The notes below the pieces were generated by a model. The model worked only from the letters and a program-made list of their open reading frames with translations. It was not told where the DNA came from and made no database searches. 64,000 bases of DNA, taken from the NCBI GenBank assembly GCA_030998225.1, contig JAPYXD010000696.1, positions 2,294,001-2,358,000 of the forward strand, read 5' to 3'. The translations under genes and the position numbers were made by a program. Source of the DNA: Diplolepis rosae (lineage: Eukaryota; Arthropoda; Insecta; Hymenoptera; Diplolepididae). How positions within the stretch are numbered: position 1 is the first letter of the stretch; each line of letters opens with the position of its first letter. Of this stretch, positions 32,607 through 43,423 are shown one piece after another.

Positions 32607-33050
32607 TTGAATCACGTTAAGTTGGGGTTCAACCTACATTCCAAATTCCCTTCCCTAGAGAAAAATAAATTATACGCCATTGCGACAATTTTGGATCCCA
32701 GGTTCAAGAAGGTAGATTTCAAGGATCCCGTCGCTTGTTTTCATGCTTTTAACAAGATTAGAGATCAATCATCAGCATGCGAAATGCCGGATGAACTGTC
32801 TTTATGTCTCAGAACTCCACTTGCGTCTCTCGAAGCAGATCCTATTCTATTGTGGGTGAATATGGAACATTCATTTCCAGAATTAGCTGAAATCGCTTTA
32901 AAATATTTAACTGTCATGACAAATTCTGTTCCAAGTGAACGACTGTTTTCAAAAGCTGGCGAAAATATGACAGCCAGAAGAAACCGATTATCTGGCAAAA
33001 GCCTGCACAGACTGCTTTTTCTAGGCTCAGTTTCAAAAACTCTATGGTAA
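32607..33050 (+). pseudogene. hAT-3 transposase C-terminus with dimerisation domain
   Basis: IATILDPRFKK starts the segment. LPELAEIALKYL-like sequence (FPELAEIALKYLTVMTNSVP) leads into SERLFSKAGENMTARRNRLS, the signature of hAT C-terminal dimerisation domains. One frame is intact for 147 codons, ending at 33050. It pairs with the BED finger at 26398. Confidence 0.85.
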
Positions 33051-33355
33051 TGAAAGTAGAGTTTAATGTGGTTTTAAAAGACGCATGATGCATTGAAATT
33101 TTTGTTTCTTAAATATTTCTTTTTTTTTGTTTTGGTTTCGTTTTCTTATCTTTTTGCATTGTTTCCATAAAAAAATTATCATCTTCGCAAGCACACTGGT
33201 GATAGAAGCTTGCTCAGCTCCAAGTAATATATTTCATAATATATATTAATCTAATATATATAATTTATTACAAATTTTTCTATTTATTTACATATAATAC
33301 AGTTTCAAATTAACTGAATTATTAATTAAATTAATATTTTATTCTATGTTCACAG
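33051..33355. other. AT-rich gap
   Basis: No genes are seen. It may hold the lost hAT-3 right end and intron sequence of the following gene fragment. Confidence 0.25.
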
Positions 33356-33932
33356 CTTGGAAAAACAGAAGCCTACAAAATCTTCAGTTTTGCTAAATAA
33401 AGAGGAAGGCACTGGAGAAGAAGAAGGTAAAAACAGCAGTTTTTTCAAAATTTCATTTTGTTTATTCAAATACTTTTTTCTATTTACTTTAGGATTCTAA
33501 AAATTGCTACAGTTTTTAGTCTTGTTTGAATGATTTTACCCTGTTGTCAGTTCTCATTCTGATAGAAACATGCATTAAATTCTTAACCTTGAAATATTTA
33601 TAACGTTCATTCATTCTTTGATGTCCTGCTTGAAGTTAAAAACAGCTTACATCTAAATATTTACATGCGTATGAAAATATGTTTTTTTCTTAGTAGGTTC
33701 ATCGACAGTGCCTCAATACGCAGTATGTTCGCAACAATGTACACACCCTACTCGATTACCCTGCAGTCACATATTCTGTTACTTATGTGTGAAGCGAATA
33801 GTCAATCAGTCAGGCGAAAAGGTGCCCCATGTGCCGACAAGAAATTTCAGCAGATTTTTTATAAAGGCCACAACTGGTACAATTCGAAAAGCCTCCAAAA
33901 GAAGTCACAGACGCCAAAGAAGAGTACCAATG
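33356..33932 (+). pseudogene. RNF146-like RING finger gene fragment (two exons)
   Basis: Exon 1 (33356-33426, acceptor ttcacag, donor gtaaaaac) encodes an acidic KEEGTGEEE tail. Exon 2 begins at 33694 or 33697 after tttcttagtag; both tandem acceptors keep frame with exon 1. Exon 2 encodes [20 protein letters not shown], a RING core, and after a +1 shift near 33815 [10 protein letters not shown] and [17 protein letters not shown], the start of a WWE-like region. RNF146 is a poly-ADP-ribose-directed ubiquitin ligase with RING plus WWE. The first zinc Cys is Tyr (YAVC), and a stop lies at 33855, so this copy is defective. Intact introns argue against a processed pseudogene. Confidence 0.7.
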
Positions 33933-33956
33933 GCAGAAAGATTAATGATTTTTTAA

Positions 33957-35240
33957 TATTTAAGTTTTAATTAACAAATACACAAAACTGTGCTTTTAAA
34001 TAATTTTACAGAAATATGAATGTTATGCAAGCAATAAGAGCATCCTGAAGGCTGTTCAAGCGTGATTCTAACTTCAAAATTCAATTTTTTTCTTTCGATT
34101 TAACAAAAATTAGAAAGTTTTTGGCTTCATGGTGGTGTTTGTTTTCTAAATCAAAATTGTAGTGCGGGTAAAAAGAATTTGTAAATTGTATACTTTTTGT
34201 GTAAAACTGTATTAACCCTGACTTTAAAAAACATAATTTTATGTAAAAATACATTCAATTTAGAAGTTTCTTTACCTGCAGTCCCACTTTTATTTAGAAA
34301 AGAGAGACCGCCAAAAACTTTCTTATTCTAATATTTGTTGAGTTAAGAAATTAAAATAAATTGAATTTTGAGGTTAGAGCCCCTCTCCAAGTTTAATATC
34401 ATGTTTCTAGAAGATCGTTAAGATAAAATATAAGTTCTAAATGGTAAATATTTCTGAAAGCTAAAAGTAATCTATTTTACATGATTTATTCATTTTAAGT
34501 TAAATGTGAGAGAGAGATTTTTATGATTCCTATTCAAGGGTATTTTCAGATCAGTTCCATATTAAGAATACTATTTTGTTTATAAATGTATATATTTTAT
34601 AATTTGAGCGTGAGTTTTAGCAATTTTGCACATATTTTATTTCAAATGATTGCGCGAAATTATGAATGTGAATTCTTGCCATCTAGTGAAGAACGAGCGA
34701 GGTATTAGTCGCTAGTTACAAACCTAACTCACGGCACTGGACATGTATACACAGCGTTTAATTAGATAGATATAGACAAGAAAATTTATTAAAAATTAGT
34801 TGAATTATTTTGATTACCGTCGAGTGATGCAAGTGTTTAAAGCTCTTAACATCTGTTAATATATAACAATATATTATACTTAATATTGTAGAATACCTTT
34901 AAATCTTCTGAAGAAACAATTTCATCTAAAACATCCTCCATAATTTAATAATTTTTATAAATTCTATATATATTATATGTGCATTCGTCTCAAACCAGCA
35001 GCAAACGTGTTCAAAATAATTCTCCTTGCTTGTGTAAAACAAACTAATGAATAAGCACTACACGACTTGTTGACAATCTGTCACTTGCACAGGGTTGGTC
35101 ACATGAAAGTGAAACTGTCTGAATAGTTATGAACTACGACACGTTACTATGGACGTGTACGATTTGGCGAAGTACATTAGGAAGTAAATACTTAATAGGA
35201 TGAGAAGAGTCAGTTATTAGGTCGTGAAATCTCGGCCGAT
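33957..35240. other. Non-coding AT-rich region
   Basis: Nothing recognisable except ordinary low-complexity sequence; remaining introns or flank of the RNF146-like fragment are possible. Confidence 0.25.
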
Positions 35241-35965
35241 TTTCAACCTGTGGTGGAACCACGAAGGAATAATAAGGAGACCAAAGTGCCCGGCTTGTAA
35301 GTTGGAAGTAGTGAAAAGGAGTGCGCAAATGTGCAGTTGTCCTCTTCTTACTCACGGGAAAATGTGCGAGTGAGACAAACTTGTCAAATTAATCTAAGCC
35401 AGAGAGGTTATGCAACCCGGTACGCGACACGACATAGCTAAGAAAAAAATTTATTATATTAAATGCATTATATTATATTACATGCGATCTTCAAAATCTT
35501 GAAAATTTCTCGGATTAAATTCCCTCACCTTTAAAGGAAAAAACTATTCAACATTATTTAACACACCATTTACGAAGTAATAACAAATACCATAATTTCA
35601 ATTTCAATATTTACAATCTTATATTCGATATATACTTACCACATTCATAATGCACTCCTTTAGCTTTATAGAAGTCCTGAGATAATATATATTTTTTTTT
35701 AAACTAAATTGAAATTGAACAAATATCTGCCGCTTGCAAATGATCAAAAAATCGATCAACATAACCACTCTGGCTTGGATCAATTTGACAATTTCACAGA
35801 TTATTCTCACTCGCACATTTTCTCATGAGTAAGAAGAGGACAACTGCACACTTGCGCACTCCTTTCCACTACTTCCAACTTACAAGCCGGGCACTTACCG
35901 TGCCGTTGCTCCTGCCATGTCGCTCAAATGGTGATAGATCTCCTTATTATTCCTTCGTGGGTGGA
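35241..35965. mobile_element. Foldback element A
   Basis: Ends are inverted: ccacgaaggaataataagg at 35258 is inverted at 35939-35957, followed inwards on both sides by gtgcccggcttgtaa, gaaaaggagtgcgcaa and gttgtcctcttcttactc. A central region is unique. The same sequence recurs as a half-element at 42421-42955 in the opposite orientation to the right part here. Confidence 0.65.
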
Positions 35966-36391
35966 ACCATTTACTTCTGTTAGGACCATAGAGATATTAC
36001 AGATAGAGTCGACAAACCATAGGCCGCTCCATGGAGACTAGATATAAGGAGACCAATCTCTTATGGCCGAAATTCACAAAACACGAAATGAAGTTCTGCC
36101 AAGTACTAAGTTAAAAAACTTCCCGATGAGGGCACGTGTGTTACCTGAATGCAAAATGGCGACGCCTAATACACGATGCTTATAAACCGTAGATGCCGCT
36201 ATTTTGCACCCAGGGAACACACATGCTCTCATCGGCAAGTTTTGTAACTATGTACTTGGAAGAACTTCATTTCGGGAATGGATATATGGAGGTAGGTATA
36301 CATTGTACCATATTCTTAGTTGCCCAAAGTTTCAATTGCCCATAAAATCACAAGACGTCACTATATTTGAAAAGCAGTGTTAGACGAAGAT

Positions 36392-36755
36392 TATGAATGA
36401 GGCAAAATAAACATTCAAAATGTTTTCATCCTTATTCTACGCTGAAAATAACGTTAACTGGTAATTGAAATATGCAATAATTTTATTTATTTACGCTAAA
36501 AATTAAAAAAAACATAATACCTGTCATTGAAGGCAGTGCAGTGGTTCACCTTTTGTGGAATTATGTTTTTTTTTCACTTTTTAGCGTAAATAAATATAAT
36601 TATTTCATATTTCAATTACCAGTTAACGTTATTTTCAACGTAGAACAAGGATAAAAACATTTTGAATGTTTATTTTGCCTCATTCATGAGTTACAATGCT
36701 ACTTTACGATAGCTTTACGGTACAGCGTAAAGCTACCGTTCAGCCAGTTCGCTAG
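36392..36755. mobile_element. FB foldback MITE, copy 1 (middle deleted, left end lost)
   Basis: Matches the full FB copy at 46495-47070, from gaggcaaaataaacattcaa to the right end cagccagttcgctag. About 170 bp of the centre is missing between caccttttgtgga and attatgttttt. Confidence 0.8.
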
Positions 36756-36893
36756 AGTTATAAACCGTGGATGCAGCCATTTTGCACCCAGGGAACACAC
36801 CTGCCCTCATCGGGAAGTTTCCTAACTAAGTACTTGGCTGAATTTCATTTCGTGTTTCGTGAAGTACGGGCATAAGAGATTGGTCTCCTTATA

Positions 36894-37465
36894 CAGTAAA
36901 ACCTATCGTAGCCGACACTCTCCTAACGAACATCCCACTCTGACGCTTCACATTATTGGTCGAGAAATGTGCATGGTCAGGGCCGTCTTAAACACTGTCT
37001 TTGGAGGGTCCTCATATTTTTGTAAAAAATCTTAGTAATTTTTTTTTCAATGAATATTTAAAATGAAATATTAATTTAATTAATGATTATATTTGAATTA
37101 TAAATTTTAATTACAATTTAACTTCGAAAAATTGGAGAATTATTATAACCAATTATATTTCAACTTATTAAGATCCTAAATATGTATGTACAGTCGTGCA
37201 ACATAACCTCAACTGTCATCTATACATTTCCCACTAAAAGCACTAAGTATTCCTTATAGTTTTTTATCGACTGAATTTATCCATGAAATTTTTAAATTAT
37301 CAACAAAAATAACTGATTATTTTTCAAACTAACTTTTACTCACCTTTTTGCACAAAAGTAATCACAAAAAATATGTACAAGCCGATACGTGTGTTACTAA
37401 ACACATTGGTACCCATCGTAGCCGAACTTGTCTCCCATATGTGACGGCTATGATAGGTTTTACTG
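36894..37465. mobile_element. pogo/Tigger-like MITE
   Basis: TA flanks the element on both sides. Ends CAGTAAAACCTATCGTAGCC and, inverted, CAGTAAAACCTATCATAGCC agree. 572 bp with no transposase. Ends of the form CAGTA-AACC with TA duplication are characteristic of pogo/Tigger elements. Confidence 0.75.
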
Positions 37466-37467
37466 TA

Positions 37468-37797
37468 TCACGGTCGTATAGACAGGTCTGGCATCTCCCG
37501 TGGTGGGGGATATTCCCTTATTGTAGTCAGAATGTTTCATATTTTTGCCACGGATAGCGCTAGTAACGAGTAGTGGCCCAATTGACCGCACCGTAGCATG
37601 TATGTATATAGATATACCCAGAACGTAGTCAGCTGTGAAAGCTGTCTGTAAACCACGGGTATTCCTTCAACTACTCGATTGCAGCGCTGCCCAAGCGGTC
37701 ACATTCGAAACTACTACTCGTCACGATAAGGGAACATCCCTCACCACGGGAGATGCCAGACCTGTCTATACGACCGTGCCTTATATCTAGTCTCCAT
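37468..37797. repeat. Palindromic element beside the pogo MITE
   Basis: cacggtcgtatagacaggtc with tggcatctcccgtggtg at 37471-37507 is inverted at 37742-37782, continuing to gataaggg-acatcc. Arms are about 65 bp around about 200 bp of unique sequence. Confidence 0.7.
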
Positions 37798-37966
37798 GGG
37801 CCGCTCTGTAAGTAGCAACGTCAGTCTGGAAACTCGGTGAGAGCGAACTCCATCTGTAATATCGCTATGGTTAGGACTCATCGTCGCTACGGCCTGCTAC
37901 GGCAGACCACTTCCGATGATGCTGATTGTTGATTGGATGGGCTAATGAATCCGTTTGCCGTCGTAG

Positions 37967-38162
37967 GCCATTCGCCTATCGAGACTAGTTGTCAGCAACT
38001 TGAAAAACCAGGAATGAATTCTTAAGCACGTTAATCAACGAAACATGTGACACTTTGTAACAACGCATTGATGACGTCAGAACGTACACGCATCGACGAT
38101 ATGTCCGAATCTTAGGACACTTTGTGGGACCAGCCTCACTCATACGTTTGTTACGATTATCA
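37967..38162. repeat. 196-bp inverted repeat, left copy
   Basis: Near-perfect reverse complement of 40799-40994, spanning gccattcgcctatcgagac to gttacgattatca. It holds no recognised gene. The pair brackets about 2.6 kb containing repeat R-A and the tRNA-like array. Confidence 0.9.
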
Positions 38163-38621
38163 ATAATCAATCAATAAATATTTTTTGAAATAAAAGTCTG
38201 TGCTTAGGCCACATAAAATTAGGATGAAATTTAAATTCAAATCTGGTGCAAAATATTTTCATTTTAGATCTAAGAAACATGAGATAAAACTTTAAGCATT
38301 TATAGACTTTGAATTTCATTGAAAGATTCTTTGATCAGTGTTTAAATATTTCAACAATTTCGTAAGATCAGCTAAATTCAAAATTTTACGAAATATTCAA
38401 TTAAAATAATTACAAATTAATTAGTTGAGTTTGAAATTTTTGTCACTGCCTACATTATCGGAGGATCACTAGTCGCGTATCAGATAGGATACGTTGTCGA
38501 CAGGTGTCCTCGTAGACAATCTCAAACTCATATATCGCAAAGAATGCAAATAAATTAAATATTTAAAGAATTTGAAAATCTTTTTGTGGAAGATCTTCCT
38601 GTGGAGAAAGAGATGTCGGAC

Positions 38622-38692
38622 GCCTGTGTAGCTCAATGGTTAGAGCAGTCGACCGGCAATCGAAAGACCTGGGCTCGAATCCCAGCGCAGTC
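38622..38692 (+). tRNA. tRNA-like sequence, copy 1
   Basis: A 71-nt cloverleaf can be drawn: acceptor gcctgtg/cgcagtc (one mismatch, one wobble), D arm gctc/gagc with GG in the loop, T arm ctggg/cccag around ctcgaat. A box tagctcaatgg and B box ggctcgaatcc are good RNA polymerase III signals. The apparent anticodon is GGC (Ala), but position 33 is C instead of U and the top anticodon pair is G-A. It may be a tRNA pseudogene or tRNA-derived SINE head. Confidence 0.45.
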
Positions 38693-38960
38693 GAAAGCGT
38701 CATTTTTTCCACAAAAAGATTTTCAAATTCTTTAAATATTGAATTTATTTGCATTATTTGCGATATAAGAGTTTGAAATTGTCTACGAGGACACCTGTCG
38801 ACAACGTATCCTATCTGATACGCGACTAGTGATCCTCCGATAATGTAGGCAGTGACAAAAATTTCAAACTCAACTAATTAATTTGAAATCATTTACAGCC
38901 GCAAGGCTGAGCCACTAGGCGATATAAGGAGATCTTCCTGTGGAGAAAGAGATGTCAGAC

Positions 38961-39031
38961 GCCTGTGTAGCTCAGTGGTTAGAGCAGTCGACCGGCAATC
39001 GAAAGACCTGGGCTCGAATCCCAGCGCAGTC
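38961..39031 (+). tRNA. tRNA-like sequence, copy 2
   Basis: Identical to copy 1 except A to G in the D loop (tagctcagtgg), giving a better A-box match. It lies exactly 339 bp downstream of copy 1, with the same flanks and the same C33. Confidence 0.45.
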
Positions 39032-39299
39032 GAAAGCGTCATTTTTTCCACAAAAAGATTTTCAAATTCTTTAAATATTGAATTTATTTGCATTATTTGC
39101 GATATAAGAGTTTGAAATTGTCTACGAGGACACCTGTCGACAACGTATCCTATCTGATACGCGACTAGTGATCCTCCGATAATGTAGGCAGTGACAAAAA
39201 TTTCAAACTCAACTAATTAATTTGAAATCATTTACAGCCGCAAGGCTGAGCCACTAGGCGATATAAGGAGATCTTCCTGTGGAGAAGGAGATGTCGGAC

Positions 39300-39370
39300 G
39301 CCTGTGTAGCTCAGTGGTTAGAGCAGTCGACCGGCAATCGAAAGACCTGGGCTCGAATCCCAGCGCAGTC
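39300..39370 (+). tRNA. tRNA-like sequence, copy 3
   Basis: Identical to copy 2, 339 bp further on. Copies 2 and 3 being the same suggests recent unequal exchange of the whole unit. Confidence 0.45.
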
Positions 39371-40355
39371 GAAAGCGTCATTTTTTCCACAAAAAGATTT
39401 TCAAATTCTTTAAATATTAAAATAATTACACTTATATTTCGAATATTATAAAAACATTTGCTTAAAATGAATATTTATAAGATTTTGTACAATTGTAAAA
39501 AGATTTGAACGCTGAAAGATTAAATTTTGAGTAAAATTTTAAATTAATGAATGTTTGAAGGTTTGTGCAAAAGCATCAATTAAAAATTGTTTTAACTTCA
39601 TAAATTTGATCAATTACAGTAATAAGAAAATTTCGATCTTCTGTAAAGCATTTCATTGATTTGATTAAAAGTCTGCGCATATTTGACCTGCTTTTACCAT
39701 GAATCTATGAATGTGGATTTTAAACCATTATTTTATGTGCCTAAATTTTTTAAATATGATATTTTTTCAAGTAATTTTCAAATTGAAGTAGTCAATTTAC
39801 GCAACTAAAAATTTGTAAAATGATATCTTGATTTAAGGTTTGAACATTTATTGAGTTCACCATTTCACTGAAAGTTTATTTTAGAAGTATTCAAATCTCC
39901 CATTATTTTTACAAGATCTTCAAGACGTTTATTTCAAACAAATAATTTTTGAGTTTAAAATCGATATTTTATAATAAAAAGTATTTTCATCTTACGTTTT
40001 TGTAACCTATGCGGAGACTTTTAATTTGAAAATTGAGATGCTTTACAAACAAGAAAAATTGTGTTATTAAAGTAGTTGATTCCCAGAGCTTGAAAATCAT
40101 TCACTTAATATTTCAATTTCAAACATTGAATATTTATTGACTTTGAATTAAACTGACAACTTTTTTTTGAAGTTTAAAATCTTTTTACAATATATCAATT
40201 TTGACGAATTTTTAGCTTTGTCAATCAAATTGTTATTTGGAAATTTTTAATTTTCATAAAAAGGTGAAATACTTATGAATTTCTTAAATATTCGCGTACA
40301 TTTAAAAAATATCGAAACAGAGAATTATGTGCAGAGTATTTTCCATTAAGAAGAG

Positions 40356-41466
40356 CACGGAGAGAACTGTTAGAATATATCAACTTCGATTGCAGCTAAC
40401 ATTTTTTAACTGTCCCAGCAAACTGTTAACTCTCTCAGCAAACTTTTTATCAATCACAATTAACTAGTCGACAGCTAACTGCAGTTAGCAGTAGCAGACA
40501 TTTCATTTTTTTCCGTGTAGACCTGTAGTCTCAACAATACAAATCCTTAAAATTAACTTATTTTTAATGTCTCCTCAGTAGATCAACAATTCTGCCATTT
40601 AAATTAAGAATTTTATTGACAATTTACATTTGAAATTGTAACGTGACCATAAATTGTTTCCAAAATAAGAAGGTGAAATCATGACTTGCGAACACGCCTT
40701 TACCTTTACTTTATTCGCTCTCCGCAATAAATATGAGCGCACAGGTGCGATCATCACAAATACTAACCTCTCTGATCCGCTGACCGGCAGCCGGTTCGTG
40801 ATAATCGTAACAAACGTATGAGTGAGGCTGGTCCCACAAAGTGTCCTAAGATTCGGACATATCGTCGATGCGTGTACGTTCTGACGTCATCAATGCGTTG
40901 TTACAAAGTGTCACATGTTTCGTTGATTAACGTGCTTAAGAATTCATTCCTGGTTTTTCAAGTTGCTGACAACTAGTCTCGATAGGCGAATGGCTAGGCT
41001 CGTTGATTTGCGTGCGTTAGGTTAGGCGTTCGAATCCCCCCCGCTGCGTGCGAAATTTTAATTAATAAGTGAGCGTTGAAAATTGCGATTACCAGTTAAT
41101 TATATGTAGATTCATGTATATCTTAACAAAAATCATATGTTATGTATAATTATATATTTTTTAGGATTCTTTTTTATAATTTGAAGCGCGATTTTACTAA
41201 TCACTGAAGAGTAGCACCTACTGCGCTCGCAGTCGCTCGTACGATTCTTGTTTAGTAAAACGCTCTCAACATCAGTATATTCTACTAAACAAGAATCGTA
41301 CGTGTGGCTGCGTACACAGTAGAAGCTACTCTTCAGTGACCAGTGAAATCGACTAAAGTCGCGTTTAGTAGATTCTACCGACGAGTTGGCCGGTCCATAA
41401 TTTACTATTCCGTTTAGTAGCTCTAACCCTTGCAAGGGTGGGAGCCACTAAACATTTTTCTCCGTG
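40356..41466. mobile_element. Insertion with CACGGAGA inverted ends in R-A
   Basis: The R-A copy breaks at 40355 and resumes at 41467. The insert starts cacggagaga and ends ttctccgtg. A further ttttttccgtg lies at 40509-40517, so a small MITE (40356-40517) may be nested within. The middle contains the right 196-bp inverted repeat. A hairpin at 41202-41340 (cactgaagagtag ... ctactcttcagtg, with cgtacgattcttgtttagta in the arms) sits near its right end. Superfamily unknown. Confidence 0.55.
40799..40994. repeat. 196-bp inverted repeat, right copy
   Basis: Reverse complement of 37967-38162. A tRNA B-box-like gttcgaatcc follows at 41029 but lacks a convincing cloverleaf. Confidence 0.9.
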
Positions 41467-41900
41467 GGATAAACATATGACATAATAAATTTAAAATCTA
41501 CATTCTTAGTTTCATGGTGAAAAAATTTTTATCTTATTTTTTTGTGGCCTAAGCACAGATTTTGAATTCAAAGTATAAAAATGCTCTACAGAGCTGAATT
41601 ACTTTCTGAATGAAGTAGTTTATTTACAAAGCTTCAAAATTTAGCAACTATAATCTTGATATAGAACTTTGAGCATTTATTGACCTTGAATTCCATTGGA
41701 AATTTTTTTTTTACTGTTTAAATCTTCCCCCGATTTCAGAAGAACAGACAAATTAAAAATCACAAGATATTTCATTTAAAAGATTGAACTCGGCCATATG
41801 ATCTTGTCAAATTGTAACAAGATTTATAAACATTTCGAACAAAAAATTTAATGTAAAATTTGATATCGATAAATATTTACATGTTATATTTACATGTAGT

Positions 41901-42420
41901 ATATTTACATTACAATTCGTCACAAGTTTGGGTCTGAGACGTCTCAAACTTCTATATCATAATTTTTTTTCACTATTGCTTTTCAAGAATTATAAAGAAA
42001 TTATTGGATTTTCATGAATCATCGCTCAATTTTTCGGGGAGAATATTCTCTATACAACTCTACTGTTTCCAATTTTGAAAGTAAAGTTTTCAGTCAGTGA
42101 AATTGTGAAAAATGTATTCAAAAAGAAAGTTTTCGAAATAACTATATTTGAAGAATGTTTACTTATTTTAAAAACTGGAAATAGTAGATTTGTAAAGAAT
42201 GTATTTTCCGAGACAAATAAGTCATGACTTATGAAAACCCAATTATTTTTTAAAAATTAGTAAGAAGCGATAATGAGGAAAAATTATATTGCAAAAAACA
42301 TGATTAAAAGTATCATTTTCCATAAGTTTTAAATTTATTTTATAAAAGAAAAAAATTTTCCTTCATGAAACTGTTAAAATCATAGAAAAACTTTTTTTCC
42401 AGACACCTGTTTTTTCGCAC
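41901..42420. other. AT-rich spacer
   Basis: No gene seen. It lies between the R-A copy and the half-copy of element A. Confidence 0.25.
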
Positions 42421-42955
42421 AACAACTACCCACGAAGGAATAATAAGGAGACCTATCTCCATGTGAGCGACTTGGCAGGAGCAACGGCACGGTAAGTGCC
42501 CGGCTTGTAAATTGGAAGTAGTGGAAAGGAGTGCGCAAGTGCGCAGTTGTCCTCTTCTTACTCATGAGAAAATGTGCGAGTGAGACGAATCTGTCAAATT
42601 GTCAAATTGATCTAAGCCAGAGTGGTTATGTTGATCGATTTTTTTATCATTTGCAAGCGGCAGATATTTGTTCAATTTCAATTTAGTTTAAAAAAAATAT
42701 ATGTATTATCTCAGGACGTCTATAAAGCTAAAGGAGTGCATTATGAAAGTGGTAAGTATATATCGAATATAAGATTGTAAATATTGAAATTGAAATTATG
42801 GTATTTGTTATTACTTCGTAAATGGTGTGTTAAATAATGTTGAATAGTTTTTTCCTTTAAAGGTGAGGGAATTTAATCTGAGAAATTTTCAAGATTTTGA
42901 AGATCGCATGTAATATAATATAATGCATTTAATATAATAAATTTTTTTTGTCATA
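42421..42955. repeat. Half copy of foldback element A
   Basis: From ccacgaaggaataataagga to gcatttaatataataaa, this is the reverse complement of about 35445-35957 with high identity. The other end is missing; the Penelope-like element's flank follows. Confidence 0.8.
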
Positions 42956-43029
42956 CAGGAATTGTTTAGTCGGTCTTACGGTCAATTAAATAAAATTGTC
43001 TATTAATTCTCCTTCATATATTTATTAAA

Positions 43030-43085
43030 TTCTCCTACGTTTCGACCTTACTGCAGTTCTTTTTCAAGGAATATGTTCTTCACTA
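43030..43085 (-). ncRNA. Degenerate hammerhead-like motif of the Penelope element
   Basis: On the minus strand, ccttgaaaaagaactgc then aaggtcgaaacgtagg resembles the C-T-G-A/stem/G-A-A-A-C core pattern found in Penelope-like terminal repeats, which carry hammerhead ribozymes. The first core box is changed, so activity is unlikely. Position 3' of the GIY-YIG frame supports the assignment. Confidence 0.35.
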
Positions 43086-43423
43086 AAATTTTACAAAATA
43101 ATTTAAATCTAATTACACTTTTCAAAGCGAGCTAATATATATATTATTGTTATAAACGAGTACTTACATAATTAATTAATACAAAAAACACACATGAAAA
43201 TTACGTCATATGATTAAAATTGTCAATTAAAATAAAAGCCTCAACAATTGAGGGATTCAATAATTTAAAATTACATTGTAATGTGATGTGTACTATCAGG
43301 CGACGCAACACAAACTGTAGGATAGCGAGACGAAGAAACAATAAATTGAATTAAATTCACCAATGAAAAGCGTGCTAAAGCTTGAGAACGCAAACTTGGA
43401 AATCAACGTTCAAATTTAATATG

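Larger units (their letters stand above)
26398..33050 (+). mobile_element. hAT element (hAT-3) split by a LINE and BEL-2
   Basis: A BED zinc-finger N-terminus (26398-26711) and a hAT C-terminal dimerisation region (32607-33050) lie on the same strand, separated by two unrelated retroelements. They look like the two ends of one hAT transposase gene; the middle of the protein is absent, so an internal deletion is also needed. The terminal inverted repeats were not identified. Confidence 0.6.
35975..37890. repeat. Nested inverted repeats (foldback cluster)
   Basis: Three layers are visible. gatattacagat and ccatggagactagatataagg near 35993-36053 are inverted near 37785-37870. Inside, ataaggagaccaatctctta with acttcccgatgagggca (36047-36170) is inverted at 36760-36892, and a third, inverted partial copy lies at 36180-36290. 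The inner space is occupied by FB copy 1 and a pogo-type MITE. Confidence 0.6.
38413..39410. repeat. Palindromic tRNA-carrying element amplified as a 339-bp tandem array
   Basis: Unit 1 is a palindrome: caaattaattagttgag to caaaaagattttcaaattc, arms 38413-38590 and 38702-38885 with a tRNA-like core between. Then a 339-bp unit (core, right arm, short cagccgcaaggctgagccac linker) repeats so that the core recurs at 38622, 38961 and 39300. The last copy is cut after its first part. A fragment of the same right arm occurs at 24256. Confidence 0.85.
38170..41900. repeat. Dispersed repeat R-A, copy 2 (split twice)
   Basis: Segments 38170-38412, about 39411-40355 and 41467-41900 align in order with 2141-4010. 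The first gap holds the tRNA-like tandem array; the second holds the element at 40356-41466. The uninterrupted copy 1 shows the empty state at both points. Confidence 0.7.

Noticed and set aside
38563..39093. Minus-strand ORFs of about 63-66 codons repeated twice
   Set aside because: They are the antisense of the tRNA-like cores and their arms, not proteins.
38413..39410. CRISPR-like array
   Set aside because: The repeat unit is 339 bp with a tRNA-like core and eukaryotic context; there are no short repeat-spacer units.
40990..41052. Additional tRNA gene (B-box-like gttcgaatcc)
   Set aside because: T-arm pairing is poor and no acceptor or anticodon stem could be drawn.
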